The translations under genes were made by a program, and so were the position numbers. A DNA stretch of 64,000 bases, from contig BQMJ01000002.1 in assembly GCA_025991245.1 (NCBI GenBank), positions 186,001-250,000 on the forward strand. Reading direction: 5' to 3'. The DNA is from Galdieria partita. Taxonomy: Eukaryota > Rhodophyta > Bangiophyceae > Galdieriales > Galdieriaceae. Within the stretch, counting starts at the first letter, position 1; each line of letters begins with the position of its first letter. The notes under the pieces are model-generated. The model made no database searches, had not been told where the DNA came from, and saw nothing but the letters and a program-made list of their open reading frames with translations. Shown piece after piece: positions 10,036 to 20,167 of this stretch.

Positions 10036-10817
10036 TTAAAATGGCAGCTTGAAATGTGTTAATTGTGCAACTATCCCTTCACTGGAAAGAGAGCTTTGAA
10101 TCATAAAAGCAATGCTTGCTATCATGGCAAGTCTTCCGTTTTTCAGTTCCGACAAAAGATATCTGTCATGAGCCTGCTTGTCCTTTGCAAACCCCAAAGG
10201 GTCGAAGCCGAAATAGCCTGGCTCTCTATTCCCTTGAAGGGTTTCCTTTATAGCCGCTATGTCTATCATCTCTAAGATAGCAACGAGAAGAAATATTTGT
10301 ATCCAGCCAGAAATAGGAACTTGTCCTATTGCCTGCATTGGGTGAGGATTGGAAAAAAAGTCCCCAGGTAAATGAATAAATTCTACACCTAGTCTTAGTT
10401 AACTATAGGAGTAACAGGGTAAGAGTTTCACCTTGAACAATGAAGCCTACGACAGCTAGCATTGCTATCCTGCAGTGCTTCAGCTCTGACTCTCGAAGAT
10501 ATCGAAGATCGATAATATTCGAAAAACCTAAAGGATCAAAGCTATGCAGAATTATCATACAACTTGGTTATCCAGTGATATGAATATGCCTACCCAACAT
10601 CCCCAATCATAGTGCCATCTAAGGAAGGGGGAGCCTTCAAGAAAGGTATAGCCTGACTTTGCCTTTGACTGGTACTAGAACTGCTTGCTACTATTGGAGC
10701 AGTTTTGGAAACAACACGCTTATGTAGTAAACGTGATACACAGGCAAAGCTCCATTGAGTCGAGAGTTTCAAGGGCAAAGCATAGACGTTCACGAAAAAG
10801 GCAGACTTGGTCAGCAT
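10036..10817 (-). CDS. Red-algal light-harvesting complex protein (LHCR), copy B
   Basis: Three exons on the minus strand: 10594-10817, 10432-10541, 10036-10388 (introns 52 and 43 nt); 228 aa, ATG at 10817. A longer plastid transit peptide (about 55 residues, Ser-rich) precedes [12 protein letters not shown] and GDVGFDPLGF. Helix 1 has [17 protein letters not shown], the loop has [11 protein letters not shown], and helix 3 has [18 protein letters not shown]. It should bind chlorophyll in the photosystem I antenna. The first intron splits the GD-x-G/FDP codon at the same place and phase as in copy A, while the later introns differ, so the pair shares ancestry but has diverged in gene structure. 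Shared terminator space with copy A is inferred. Confidence 0.9.
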
Positions 10818-12174
10818 GGCTCAGGCAGAATCTTACAACGTGATCTGTAACGAGATTTGCAATCTGTTAGTGAAATGGAGCTTTGCTTCCACACAGTTTG
10901 GGAGTACACTTTCACAACGTTCACTGACGGCTGGAATATGGAGCAAAAGTATTCCACAGCTGTAAAGCATTTGGAAACTCTCCAATAAAAACGTTTTTTG
11001 GATCTTTTCGAAACATCTTCATTCTCCTTTCGATGGGGCTAACTCAGTAAGAACTGAAGAAATTGATAAGGTCGTCTGAACTCTTTGTCCTTATCAGCAA
11101 ACATAAATGTGACGCTAGATTTTGAAGTCGTGTTTGTTGCGAACCTGAATTGCCAGTATTTTTAATTTTTTGATTCTTCAGAAGAAAGGAAGTCTTAGAA
11201 GACAAGGAAATCCTTAGACTTTCCTTTTATTTTCCTACTCTCTTCTATGGAGATTTGGAGGAAACCCTTCCAAAGAAACAGTGGAAACTGTTCCAAATAT
11301 CGAAGTCTCTTTCATTGAAAGGATCTTGATAGAAAATTTCATTTTTTTTTTGATTTCTCTTGGACCAGGAAACGGCCTTCTATTGTTGCTTGTTGCTACT
11401 AGCCGACATATTTTTGGCTTCTATCCATTTTTATTAAGAACTGACCTAGTTAAAAGTTTCCTAACCTTAGCTCCTTGTCCAATTTACTAAGCTGTAGTCT
11501 TAGTAGACATGCATGATTGTTGGAAGACTTTTCTATTGAAGTAGTCTCAAAAAGACACTACTTTCTTGCAAGTCACATAGCTTACGAAGTCTCGTGCTAA
11601 CTATATTTGTCAGAATATTATAAGCGTACGTTCTTATTGGAGTGTCTCTTGAGTGACAATCGCTGGCGAATCTTTTCGGGTCCTGTCCAAAGGCTGTCAA
11701 TCATTTATATTGCTTGTAAATTCAAGGTGCTTGGAAGAGCTAAGAAAAGCTCTGCAAGTAATGTTAGAGTTGTGCATTTGAGAAGAGCCTTGAACATGAA
11801 ATTTCGAATGTGGCTATTTCTGAGAAGCATTTAAATTTTAAATGATCAATCGTCTTTTAACTGCAGTGGTTATAGAAGGGTACTTGAGATAGATGTTAGT
11901 AAAAACGATTTGATAATATCGTTTCGTTTGGTTAAAATGAAAATGGTTTCTAAAGCCTTGGCAGTGTCTAAGTGCAAGCCATGTTTCATCCTAATGGTTA
12001 CGTTCATACTATCACTAGTCACTTGGTCTACTGCGTAGTGAGACGCCATTCTAAAGAAATCAAAAATAAAAATTCTTGCAACGTTTAGTTGCTGTCAATT
12101 TTAAAGTTGTGCTAGAAACTAGATCGAAGTAAAACCAGTAATTTATACATACAAAATTCTGGGAAAGTACGCAG
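10818..12174. other. Gene-free stretch between LHCR copy B and tRNA
   Basis: 1,357 bp. It contains the LHCR-B promoter. Plus-strand frames of about 70 residues near 11281-11490 and 11607-11834 start at non-ATG codons and look like chance. One imperfect hairpin lies at 11185-11227. I see no RNA gene, transposon end or long repeat. Confidence 0.5.
11185..11227. repeat. Imperfect inverted repeat (hairpin)
   Basis: The left arm AAAGGAAGTCTTAG (11185-11198) pairs with CTTAGACTTTCCTTT to its right, with one bulged T and one mismatch and a loop of about ten bases, followed by a T-rich run. It could be a transcript end structure or chance in AT-rich DNA. Confidence 0.35.
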
Positions 12175-12247
12175 AGCACCGTGGCGCAGCGGTTAGCGTG
12201 CTGGGCCCATAACCCAGCGGTCCCTGGATCGAAACCAGGCGGTGCTA
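12175..12247 (+). tRNA. Initiator tRNA-Met (CAU)
   Basis: 73 nt, no intron. Acceptor stem AGCACCG pairs with CGGTGCT, followed by discriminator A. The D stem is GCGC/GCGT, the anticodon stem CTGGG/CCCAG with loop CCCATAA (anticodon CAT), and the T stem CCTGG/CCAGG. Initiator marks: A1-T72 pair, three G-C pairs at the base of the anticodon stem, and a T loop ATCGAAA with A in place of the usual T54. This is the cytosolic start tRNA used with eIF2. The internal A and B boxes of RNA polymerase III lie in GTGGCGCAGCGGTTAGCG and GGATCGAAACC. Confidence 0.95.
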
Positions 12248-12664
12248 GTTTTTGCTTTACAAGCAGCCTTGTGATTTCGTAGAATAAGAAGATTGCTGTA
12301 ACAAGCAAGTCTAAGACTTTCGCAGCGTTTTACGTTTCGAATATCGACACCAATGATAGGAAGCGGCTCTATACGTCATACTGGGTCAAGGTAGCACTTG
12401 TTCAATGAAGAAGGTGGTTGAGCATTTGGTATGAAGATATTGCATGTGAAAAAAGCAAGTACTCAGATATTCTGTTTTAATTTTCTCTAGTTTATTCCAC
12501 TGAGTTAATCCAGTTAAGCAAGACTGTTTTTAGACTGTTCCTGTTGCAGACAAGATACAAGTTGGTGAAAGGGACAACATGGTATATAGTACGCTCTCAG
12601 AATAGGTTATTTGAAAAAATTCGTCAATTCCATTAGGATTTTGCGGAACCAGTGGTTCAGAAAG
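12248..12664. other. Intergenic, tRNA to SGF11
   Basis: 417 bp. The T-rich run near 12249-12256 just after the tRNA (GTTTTTGC) could stop RNA polymerase III. Otherwise only the SGF11 upstream region; no gene seen. Confidence 0.5.
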
Positions 12665-13435
12665 ATGCCACCGAGGAAACGGAGACCTCCAACCAGTGCG
12701 CAAAGAAAATCAAGCAAAGCGAACTCCAGGGAGAGTTTCCAGCTAACAAGCGAAAATGATTGCAACTCCCGTGGTCGTGTATCTCGAGAACCTGGCTCTA
12801 CAATGAGAGTCGTTGAGGAACTGAAGGAAGTGGAAAGTATGGAATTTTTTGACCATATTCCTGCACCCCCGTTGAAAAGAAAGAAAATGAATAGTGCTCA
12901 GGACAACAGTGAAAATGACAAAGAGGAGGAAGTCGATAAAAAGAAAGAGAGCGAAATTGAAAAACGAAAGCGGACAATAGAAAGCTTCTTACGAGATACA
13001 GATATCACAAATGTTTCATCGACGACTTTTTTAGCTGCGAGAGTTACTGAAAAGCTTGTTCACAGAATTTCTTTGGAAGGTTTATTAAAGTTCCGTTTGA
13101 GGCAACAAAGTATTGCTGACGAATTGAAGAAGCATATTTTTGACGTTTCGTTTGAGAAGGAAACTTCAAATAACAAGAAGAATACATCAACTTCTTTGGA
13201 GCTTACAGGGAAGCAGTTGAGCCAAAGTGTAGTTCGCAATGGCGCTTCTAGTCATAACAACACCAGAAACCTTCCTTGCTCACACTGTGGATCGCTTGTT
13301 GCTTCGTCAAGGTATGCAGCGCATTTAGAAAAGTGTTTAGGCAAAGGAGGACGTTTGAGTAGCAGAGCTGCTTCATTACGTTTGCGTAATACTGCTTCTG
13401 ATTCCGATCAAAACACGAACGAGGATAACCTATAA
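12665..13435 (+). CDS. SGF11: SGF11/ATXN7L3-like SAGA deubiquitinase-module subunit
   Basis: Single exon, 256 aa; I chose the ATG at 12665, before MPPRKRRPP. The first 85 residues are basic and disordered, then a Lys/Glu-rich stretch. The diagnostic part is near residues 216-245: LPCSHCGSLVASSRYAAHLE, then KC, a C-x2-C...H-x3-C zinc finger, followed by LGKGGRLSSRAA, the Arg-rich SGF11 tail that contacts the nucleosome acidic patch. SGF11 anchors Ubp8/USP22 in SAGA, which removes ubiquitin from histone H2B in the nucleus. The helix before the finger (TFLAARVTEKLVHRISLEGLL) would pack in the DUB module. Longer than yeast Sgf11 (99 aa), closer to ATXN7L3. Confidence 0.78.
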   Translation: MPPRKRRPPTSAQRKSSKANSRESFQLTSENDCNSRGRVSREPGSTMRVVEELKEVESMEFFDHIPAPPLKRKKMNSAQDNSENDKEEEVDKKKESEIEKRKRTIESFLRDTDITNVSSTTFLAARVTEKLVHRISLEGLLKFRLRQQSIADELKKHIFDVSFEKETSNNKKNTSTSLELTGKQLSQSVVRNGASSHNNTRNLPCSHCGSLVASSRYAAHLEKCLGKGGRLSSRAASLRLRNTASDSDQNTNEDNL

Positions 13436-13578
13436 CTTAAGTTAGGGGTGATGGATACTTTAGATAAGGAATTTAGTAGGAAATGTGGGAAGAAGTACAT
13501 TTCATTATGACTGACACTCTTTAGAAGCAACAACTCGATCAAAATTTTTTCAGGAATAGCTATAAGAAGAAAGATAAA

Positions 13579-14399
13579 TTACTTGGAGAGTACACAAGGA
13601 ATGTAATGAAGTGAGGGAATCCATGCGTCACAAAATTCCTTCGCTTCTATAGAGGAGTTACCAACAGCGACAACATGCCAACCTATATTTTTTGCGGCGC
13701 GAAGGTTTCTAACTGAGTCATCAAAAAGTAGAGCTTTTGACGGATTATCGACGCGTGCAATTTTTAACGCGGCCAAGAACGATTTCGGATCTGGTTTATT
13801 ATTAAAACCAACGGAGACGACATCAATTATATCTTCGAATATTTCCTCCGGAATGTCCAAAGCCTGGAGACACTTCTGCGCATGAGTCTTATCAGCGTTT
13901 GTGAAAACAAATTTTCTAAATGGTAACCATTGCAGAATACTTCGAAGTGAAGAGTCTTTCTGTATAAGTGACTCGTAGTCGAGAGACCAATGAATATCTA
14001 TTAAAAATTCTCAGTATCTTTCAAACAACAGGAACACAACACCTTACAGGACCAATATTCATAAGGATCGATAGCATACAACTCTTGTAAACCTTTCAAG
14101 GTTGTACCATATTCTAAGAAAAGAGAGTGCTGCAAGTCAAGAACTTTATCAGTTGGAATTTGGAGTTTCTCATTCATATATGATTGAATATTCTTTCTTA
14201 CTTGCTCAGAAACCTTGCAAGAGGAAGGGTACAAAGTATCGTCACAATCGAAGAACACAGCCTCAAGGTCTTGCAATTCAAGCTGTTTGTAGACCGTTTG
14301 GGAATCTTTGTTTACTGAAGAAAGCACGTAAGTGTCAACCATGTCAAAACTGACCTCTTCCGGAGAATCCGTTTGAGAAACGTCAGTTCCTGTTCCCAT
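13579..14399 (-). CDS. HAD-family pyrimidine 5'-nucleotidase (SDT1/PHM8 type)
   Basis: Two exons, 14048-14399 and 13579-13997, with a 50-nt intron; 256 aa, ATG at 14399. Motif I is FFDCDDTLYP near residue 50 with the catalytic D-x-D; motif II is FVFTNADKTHAQKCL; motif III Lys is in NNKPDPKSF; motif IV is ALLFDDSVRNL. The CDDTLYP wording and alpha-helical cap are those of the plant and fungal SDT1/PHM8 group, which dephosphorylate UMP, CMP and some other nucleotides or riboflavin intermediates. The exact substrate cannot be read from sequence. No targeting signal is clear. It is divergent from the aminopeptidase gene. Confidence 0.78.
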
Positions 14400-14866
14400 A
14401 TAAAATATGAAAGTATACGACAAAACCGGAAACTCTATAGTTTTTTGTTACGTATCAACGTTACCAAGTCGAGTCTGGGGAAAAACTTGAAGTTGTCGAC
14501 CAAGAACTAATTCTCCAGATTGGCCAATTGGATTCCCTCAGCCAATTAATAATTTTCAAGTTGTAAACTTGTTCTACGTTCCATACTTAATATAGAAATA
14601 GTATCAAACTAACGACTGTAAACATGGAAAGATTCATTGTGCAACTGGTTCCTAACCACAGAATTTTTACAAACGACAAGAATTCTTGAATCCTAGAATT
14701 CCCGACCAACATTGGAATATTGGACAACCGAGTTGTAGTCGACGTGTCTTTGACGTGGCTCATTTCAAGAATCAGCGTTGAGCAATATTCATTGGATTCT
14801 TCGAGAATTTGAAAGTTTGGAGCTTTTGATATTTTCCACTTGTATATTCCAATCAGTCGAAAATTT
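14400..14866. other. Divergent promoter region, nucleotidase and aminopeptidase
   Basis: 467 bp between two head-to-head starts. A 113-residue minus-strand frame overlaps the start of the aminopeptidase gene and has no domain; I treat it as chance. No other element seen. Confidence 0.5.
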
Positions 14867-17016
14867 ATGTCAAAGAGAAGACTAGTGAGTCCACCTAATG
14901 ACTTCCATGACCCTTCTACATATTCCAATCCGAATATATACTTTACTCGTCATCTCTCCCTTGAGTTAGATATCAATCCTTTTCAAAAAGTTATAAAAGG
15001 CATCGTGACAATAGAAGCAGAAATTCTTCAAGTAGAACAAGATCCTTATCTTGTACTAGACACACGAGGTCTTCAAATTACCCAGGTACAAGACCCGAAA
15101 ACAGGAAAGAATTACTCCTACCAAATAGAGCATGGAAAGCTAGGCAGTGCCTTGAAAGTTAGCCTTCGAGGATTTTCATTCCCTGATCAGACTGTCCGAG
15201 TCAGAATCTCATACACAACTCAGGGTGAAGGAGAAGGTCATCCTGTTGGAGGAGCTTGTGGATGGTTGACTCCGGAACAGACTGCAGGAGGAAAGTTGCC
15301 TTACCTTTTTACTCAAAGTCAGACAATTCATGCTCGTTCCATTTTTCCTTGTCAAGTATTGTTGGTGTCCTCGCCTTCTTGGATATTAAGTGAACGTATC
15401 TCTTTAGGACACGCCAAGTGCCAAAACTCCTTTCACAGCAACTATTTCAGTTCCAGTTGAATTTCGCGCTATTATGAGTGGCATACTTATAGAAGAACGC
15501 CGAAAGCAAGTAAGAAATGATGGATCTACTTACAATCTATTCATGTAAGTAGTATATTGTTTGGCGTTTGGCTTTTTTGATATTTTCATCAGATTTGAGC
15601 AAACCATTCCGGTAGCTTCATATCTCATCTCGATTGCTGTGGGTGAGCTAGAGTCACAGGAACTTTCTGAACGTTGTCGAGTATGGACGGAACCAGCTAT
15701 GGTGGAAGCTGCATGTTTCGAGTTTGGACAGACTGAACAATTTGTGAAAGCTGTAGAGTCCGTCTGTGGAGCATATGTATGGTCTCGCTATGACATTCTC
15801 TGTTTGCCGCCTTCCTTTCCTTTTGGGTAAGTTTTCAGTTTGTAAAGTGCTGTGTCGAAACTAATGACTGGAAGCGCAATGGAAAACCCCTGTCTTACTT
15901 TTTTAACTCCAACTCTTCTTGCTGGAGACCGCTCTTTGGCTTCAGTTATAGTTCACGAGATTGTTCACTGTTGGTCAGGGAATCTCGTGACTTGTTGCAA
16001 CTGGCAAGACTTTTGGTTGAATGAGGGAATATCTCTATTCCTTTCACGTAAGATTACTTCAAAGATACGTCACAAAGATAGTAAATTGAAAGGAAGCCTG
16101 GAATCCTTTTTCGGACTTGAAACATATCTTGGAAGAGTCGCGTTGAAACAAGCCTTGGAATCTTTGGGAAAGGGACACCCATATACTCGTCTAGTTCCAG
16201 ATCTTTCGGATGGAGTTGATCCTGATGATGCCTTTGGGCCAAGTCCTTACGAAAAAGGTTTTAACCTACTTTTGAAGCTCGAGAGATTAACAGGAGAAGA
16301 TAAGTTTCTTCGATTCTTACGTTCCTTTTTCGAGCGTTTTCAATTTCAGAGTGTCTCAACTGCAAATTTTATTGCGTATTTTTCTGAATATTTTACTGCG
16401 AATATATCAAAACCTGAATTTGATAGCTTTGGTCGCCTGGTCTTTAAAGGTTTTGATTGGGATGAGTGGTTATACTCCACAGGCGATCCTCCAGAATACC
16501 CAGAAGTGGACCTTAGTTTAGTGTATGCGGCCCAATCTTTGGCAAAACTTTGTATTGAAACAGAAGCGAAATCGCTTACTGCTTATGAAGTTGAAGGATG
16601 GGACTCGAGCCAAGTAAGTAATATATATATATATGCGTCTTTCTTTGGAATATTTATTTCGATGACAGATGATAGTGTTCCTTGATTCTCTGCTTTCTCA
16701 AGGCAACTGTTCGCAAGAGTTGGTTAAGCGATTAGACTTGCAGTTACGTCTGAATCATGGACCCAAAGGGAAGAATGCCGAGATTCGTTTATTATGGTTA
16801 AAACTTGCGTTGAGAGCGCATTATGAACCAGCAGTTGAGAACGCGATTGAGTTTGTAACAACTCAAGGCCGAATGAAATATATACGTCCCATCTATAGGG
16901 AACTTCATTCTGAGTTTCCAAAAGGATCCTTGGCTGTAAATACTTTTACGAAGAATAGAAAAAAGTATCACAACATCGCCTCCAAGTTGTTAGCAAAAGA
17001 CTTTGGACTGGATTAA
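14867..17016 (+). CDS. M1 metallopeptidase of the leukotriene A4 hydrolase / aminopeptidase B type
   Basis: Five exons: 14867-15355, 15408-15544, 15593-15826, 15875-16613, 16669-17016 (introns 52, 48, 48, 55 nt); 648 aa. N-terminal beta-sandwich begins HLSLELDINPFQKVIKG; SIFPCQ-DTPS is restored by the first splice. The third splice joins FPFG to AMENPC, giving the G-x-M-E-N exopeptidase motif. Zinc site: HEIVHCW then 18 residues to E in WLNEG, a perfect HExxH-x18-E. The transition-state Tyr lies in PSPYEKGFNLL. The C-terminal helical domain ends RMKYIRPIYRELHSE, as in LTA4H. It should remove N-terminal residues in the cytosol; epoxide hydrolase activity is not predictable. HEIVHCW replaces the usual HEISHSW. 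Confidence 0.9.
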
Positions 17017-17229
17017 GTCTTTAAAATTGAAGTTCTTTTTCATTATTGTCAATCCAAAAAGTAAATTCGTTCTAGTTCTCGTATTGTCGATTGATATATT
17101 TTATTTTGGTCATCGCATGGTAGACAAAGAGCTCATAGAGTATGTAACCAATCGCAGGAAAAAACGGCTAAGAATGCTTTATATTTTCTGATCTGAAGTA
17201 ACACAAAGAAGACCACGAATTTTTAAGTA

Positions 17230-17959
17230 TCACAAATCAATTCCTTTCAACCAGCGACGCTCTTTTATGTCCTCTTCGATCTCCTTCTTTAACTTTGGGA
17301 ACAGTTCCAAATATTCATCCACAGTAATAGTCTCAATATTGTCTTGTATGTACTGAATCTTACGCTTTGTCTCACGCTTCAACCGATTCCTCACTGCGAT
17401 TCTCTACAAACAACCATTAGTAACCGACGTTGACAAAAAACAGTCTAAATACCTTATCGATCTCAATCGACTCCTCAATGAGCTTCTGATAATAGTCATC
17501 AACTTCTCTCACAAGCTCCTTTATCAAGTTATCCAGGGGTGGTGGCTCAAAATTTTCATACAAGGTTTGCAACTCATCAACAAGATACGGAAGAAACCGC
17601 ACTTTCTTTCTCAGTTCCTCAAAGTTCACTGGGCGATGTTCTATATTGAACGAAGCTTCGAATTCTTCAAACCTTCTTTGAAATTCCTTATAAACTGCTG
17701 TATCTTTTGGATGTCGTCCTTTTACTAAATTAGTGAGGTCCAAAGGTGGCAACTTTTGTTCAATTGAAGTAGATTCCCTCGAACTCTCAGCCTCGGGAGA
17801 TTCGGAAGCACCTTCTTGTTTTTGGCTTTTTCCAATCTCTGAATCTTTGGATTCGGTTAAGTTCTTTCCATTTTCCGAGCTTGTTGCCAAAAGTCTCGAC
17901 TGTGTGCCATACAAAAATAGGCGACGTGAAACAAGACGAGCAACGAGACAAAGCGCCAT
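17230..17959 (-). CDS. Mitochondrial ATP synthase FAd / 24-kDa subunit (subunit d-like)
   Basis: Two exons, 17453-17959 and 17230-17403, with a 49-nt intron; 226 aa, ATG at 17959. An Arg-rich N-terminus (LVARLVSRRLFLYG) looks like a mitochondrial presequence. After a Ser/Glu linker, the part VNFEELRKKVRFLPYLVDEL and the C-terminal ITVDEYLELFPKLKKEIEED, ending RRW, resemble the plant FAd subunit, whose tail is TADEYFEKHPELKKKF. FAd is part of the peripheral stalk of complex V in plants and algae. The middle is weakly conserved, so identity rests on the tail and on the coiled-coil layout. It shares a 33-bp divergent gap with the CCA-enzyme gene. Confidence 0.62.
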
Positions 17960-17992
17960 TAAGAAATGGTCCAACAACAGAAAATAAGGTGA

Positions 17993-19828
17993 ATGGTTCG
18001 ATTGTTGTTTGCAACTTGTTGTGGCTATCGGGGGATAGCATTTTCTTCAAAGAGGTTTACACAGTGCTGTTGGAAAGGAAGAAGTAGCTTGGAATATAAA
18101 TTAACGCCTCTTAGGTTGGCGATGGGAGGAAGAGACGTTGCGGAGGTCGAAGGAACGAACTATTCGAAGATAGAACAGAAGCGTCCTTTCACGGAAGTTT
18201 TTAACAAACCGGAAAAGTTTCTTTCCGCAAAGAGACACATTGAATTAGAAGCAAGAGAGGAAGCATTATTTAGTTTATTGCTTGATGCCGTGAAAGTCCT
18301 GGATACAGGGACCACACTTCGAGTAGCTGGTGGCTGGGTCAGAGATAAAGTAAGGACTTTGTTTCCATTGTCTCCAAGTTATCTCACCTGTATAAAGCTA
18401 TTGAAAATTAGCAAAGAGGAGCCAGACATTGATCTAGCTCTAGATAATATGATGGGTCGACAGTTTGCACACAAGTTACAGTTTTACTTGAAATCCCAAA
18501 ATATTACTTGTGGACATATATCAATCATTCAACAGAATCCAGAGCAGTCAAAACATCTGGAGACTGCCAGAATTAAAGTCAATGGCATTTATTTAGACCT
18601 TGTCAACCTAAGGAAGGAAAGTTATGCGCACTGTAGTCGAATTCCCGACATTCAGATAGGAACTCCGTATGAAGACGCTATGAGACGTGATTTGACTATC
18701 AACTCACTTTTTTATAATCTGAACGAAGACATTATAGAGGACTTTAGCGGAAGAGGCTTCGATGACTTGAACAACAAAGTAATTCGAACCCCAATGGCTC
18801 CAAAGGAGACTCTTTTAGATGATCCTTTGAGAGCTCTTAGAGCAATACGTTTCGCAACTCGATTTGACTTTGATATAGATCCTGACCTTTATAGCTGTTT
18901 GAAGTCGAATGAAGTACATATGGCACTCAGAGAGAAGGTGAGTCGCGAACGAGTTGGAAGTGAAATAGATTATATGTTTAAAGCAGTGAGCTATGTTCGT
19001 CCAATTGGAATCCTGTACGAAACTGGGCTTTATAAGGCAGTTCTCATTCATCCACAAGATCTTGGTTCATCCTTTAATCTACAACATTCATTTTACCAAT
19101 CATTGCTATTGATCGCCAAGTTAAACTGGATAAGACAGAAAAAGATCCTTAGTTATGGTAGTACTACGGACGAGCACGTAATACTTGAGCAACTTGCAGT
19201 GTTTTCAATACCTTTTCATTTTTATGAGCCATTTGAAGATGGAAACAAAGTGATTTTGTCGCAATATTTTCTTCGAAATTGCCTGAAGAGACGTGTCAGA
19301 GATTGCGACTCAGTAATAACAGTTCTTGATGGCTCAACTGAATTTTTAAACCATATTAAAAAGGAAGTTCCTTCAAGTGACATGGTCCAAGATGTTGACG
19401 GAGAGCCATTTAGGCTTAAGATTGGCCGAATTTTGAAAAAGACAGGTAGTTTATGGAACGCGGCATTCACAGTTGCTTGTTGTAGAACACTGAAAGGTGA
19501 CCTCAAGTGGGATACATTTTCTCGTGGTGGACTGAATGACCTATTTTGCGAGAATCGAGAAGATTTGAATACATGGCTTGATAGAGTAAGAGGCTGGGAA
19601 GCTTTTATTGTTCAACTTGGAATTGAAGACATCCACAAGTGGCGACCACTTTTTGACGGCAATGAAGTCTTGTCTTTACTGCCAAAGCTTTCTCGAGGAC
19701 CAAAAATTAAGGAAATTCTCGATGCACAAATCGAATGGATGCTTATGAACCCAAAAAAAACAAAGGAAGACTGTCGGAATTGGTTACTTGACAAATACAA
19801 GGTATATTATTCTGAGCCTTCCGCATGA
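17993..19828 (+). CDS. CCA-adding tRNA nucleotidyltransferase
   Basis: ATG at 17993. The frame is open throughout, but a 48-nt segment 18350-18397 (GTAAGG...TATAAAG) is almost surely an intron: removing it joins LRVAGGWVRDK to LLKISKEEPDIDLAL, the head-domain signature. Spliced product 595 aa. Other motifs: D-x-D in DIDLAL, RRDLTINSLFYN (sugar selection), DDPLRALRAIRFATRFDF, and the nucleotide-binding block REKVSRERVGSEID. The enzyme adds CCA to tRNA 3' ends with CTP and ATP. The N-terminal 45 residues are Arg/Lys/Cys-rich without acidic residues, fitting an organellar presequence, with downstream Mets (MGGRDVAEV) giving a possible cytosolic form, as known for this family. Confidence 0.88.
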   Translation: MVRLLFATCCGYRGIAFSSKRFTQCCWKGRSSLEYKLTPLRLAMGGRDVAEVEGTNYSKIEQKRPFTEVFNKPEKFLSAKRHIELEAREEALFSLLLDAVKVLDTGTTLRVAGGWVRDKVRTLFPLSPSYLTCIKLLKISKEEPDIDLALDNMMGRQFAHKLQFYLKSQNITCGHISIIQQNPEQSKHLETARIKVNGIYLDLVNLRKESYAHCSRIPDIQIGTPYEDAMRRDLTINSLFYNLNEDIIEDFSGRGFDDLNNKVIRTPMAPKETLLDDPLRALRAIRFATRFDFDIDPDLYSCLKSNEVHMALREKVSRERVGSEIDYMFKAVSYVRPIGILYETGLYKAVLIHPQDLGSSFNLQHSFYQSLLLIAKLNWIRQKKILSYGSTTDEHVILEQLAVFSIPFHFYEPFEDGNKVILSQYFLRNCLKRRVRDCDSVITVLDGSTEFLNHIKKEVPSSDMVQDVDGEPFRLKIGRILKKTGSLWNAAFTVACCRTLKGDLKWDTFSRGGLNDLFCENREDLNTWLDRVRGWEAFIVQLGIEDIHKWRPLFDGNEVLSLLPKLSRGPKIKEILDAQIEWMLMNPKKTKEDCRNWLLDKYKVYYSEPSA

Positions 19829-20167
19829 GTGGCATAATTTTCAGAAAAAGGGTACAAAATTCAAACCTTCACAGACTGACAGTTAAGTAATATGACACAA
19901 TTCGTTAATATATAGAATCCGTGAAGTTTCTGGGAAAACAATGTATTATGTTCTTTCGAAATAATAAAGGAAGAAAATGTCGGTATTATTAGAGATATTG
20001 AGACATCTTTAGACTTTTTGAGTACATTTGCATTTCTATTGCGAGTATAGTTGTGGAATGATATTTGCTATAGTATTCTTTGCCAATGTAGCTCTTTTAC
20101 TTCACCCAAAAATGCTACAAATGACACAATTGTACTAATTGTTGCGCGTTGAACAATTTGAATTCGG
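19829..20167. other. Intergenic, CCA enzyme to CtIP-like gene
   Basis: 339 bp, AT-rich; 3' end of the upstream gene and promoter of the next. AATAAAG-like signals occur near 19963. No gene seen. Confidence 0.45.

Noticed and set aside
11607-11834. 75-residue plus-strand frame between LHCR-B and the tRNA
   Set aside because: No ATG near its start, no domain, and codon use unlike the neighbours.
14587-14928. 113-residue minus-strand frame over the aminopeptidase start
   Set aside because: It is antisense to a well-supported exon and shows no family features.
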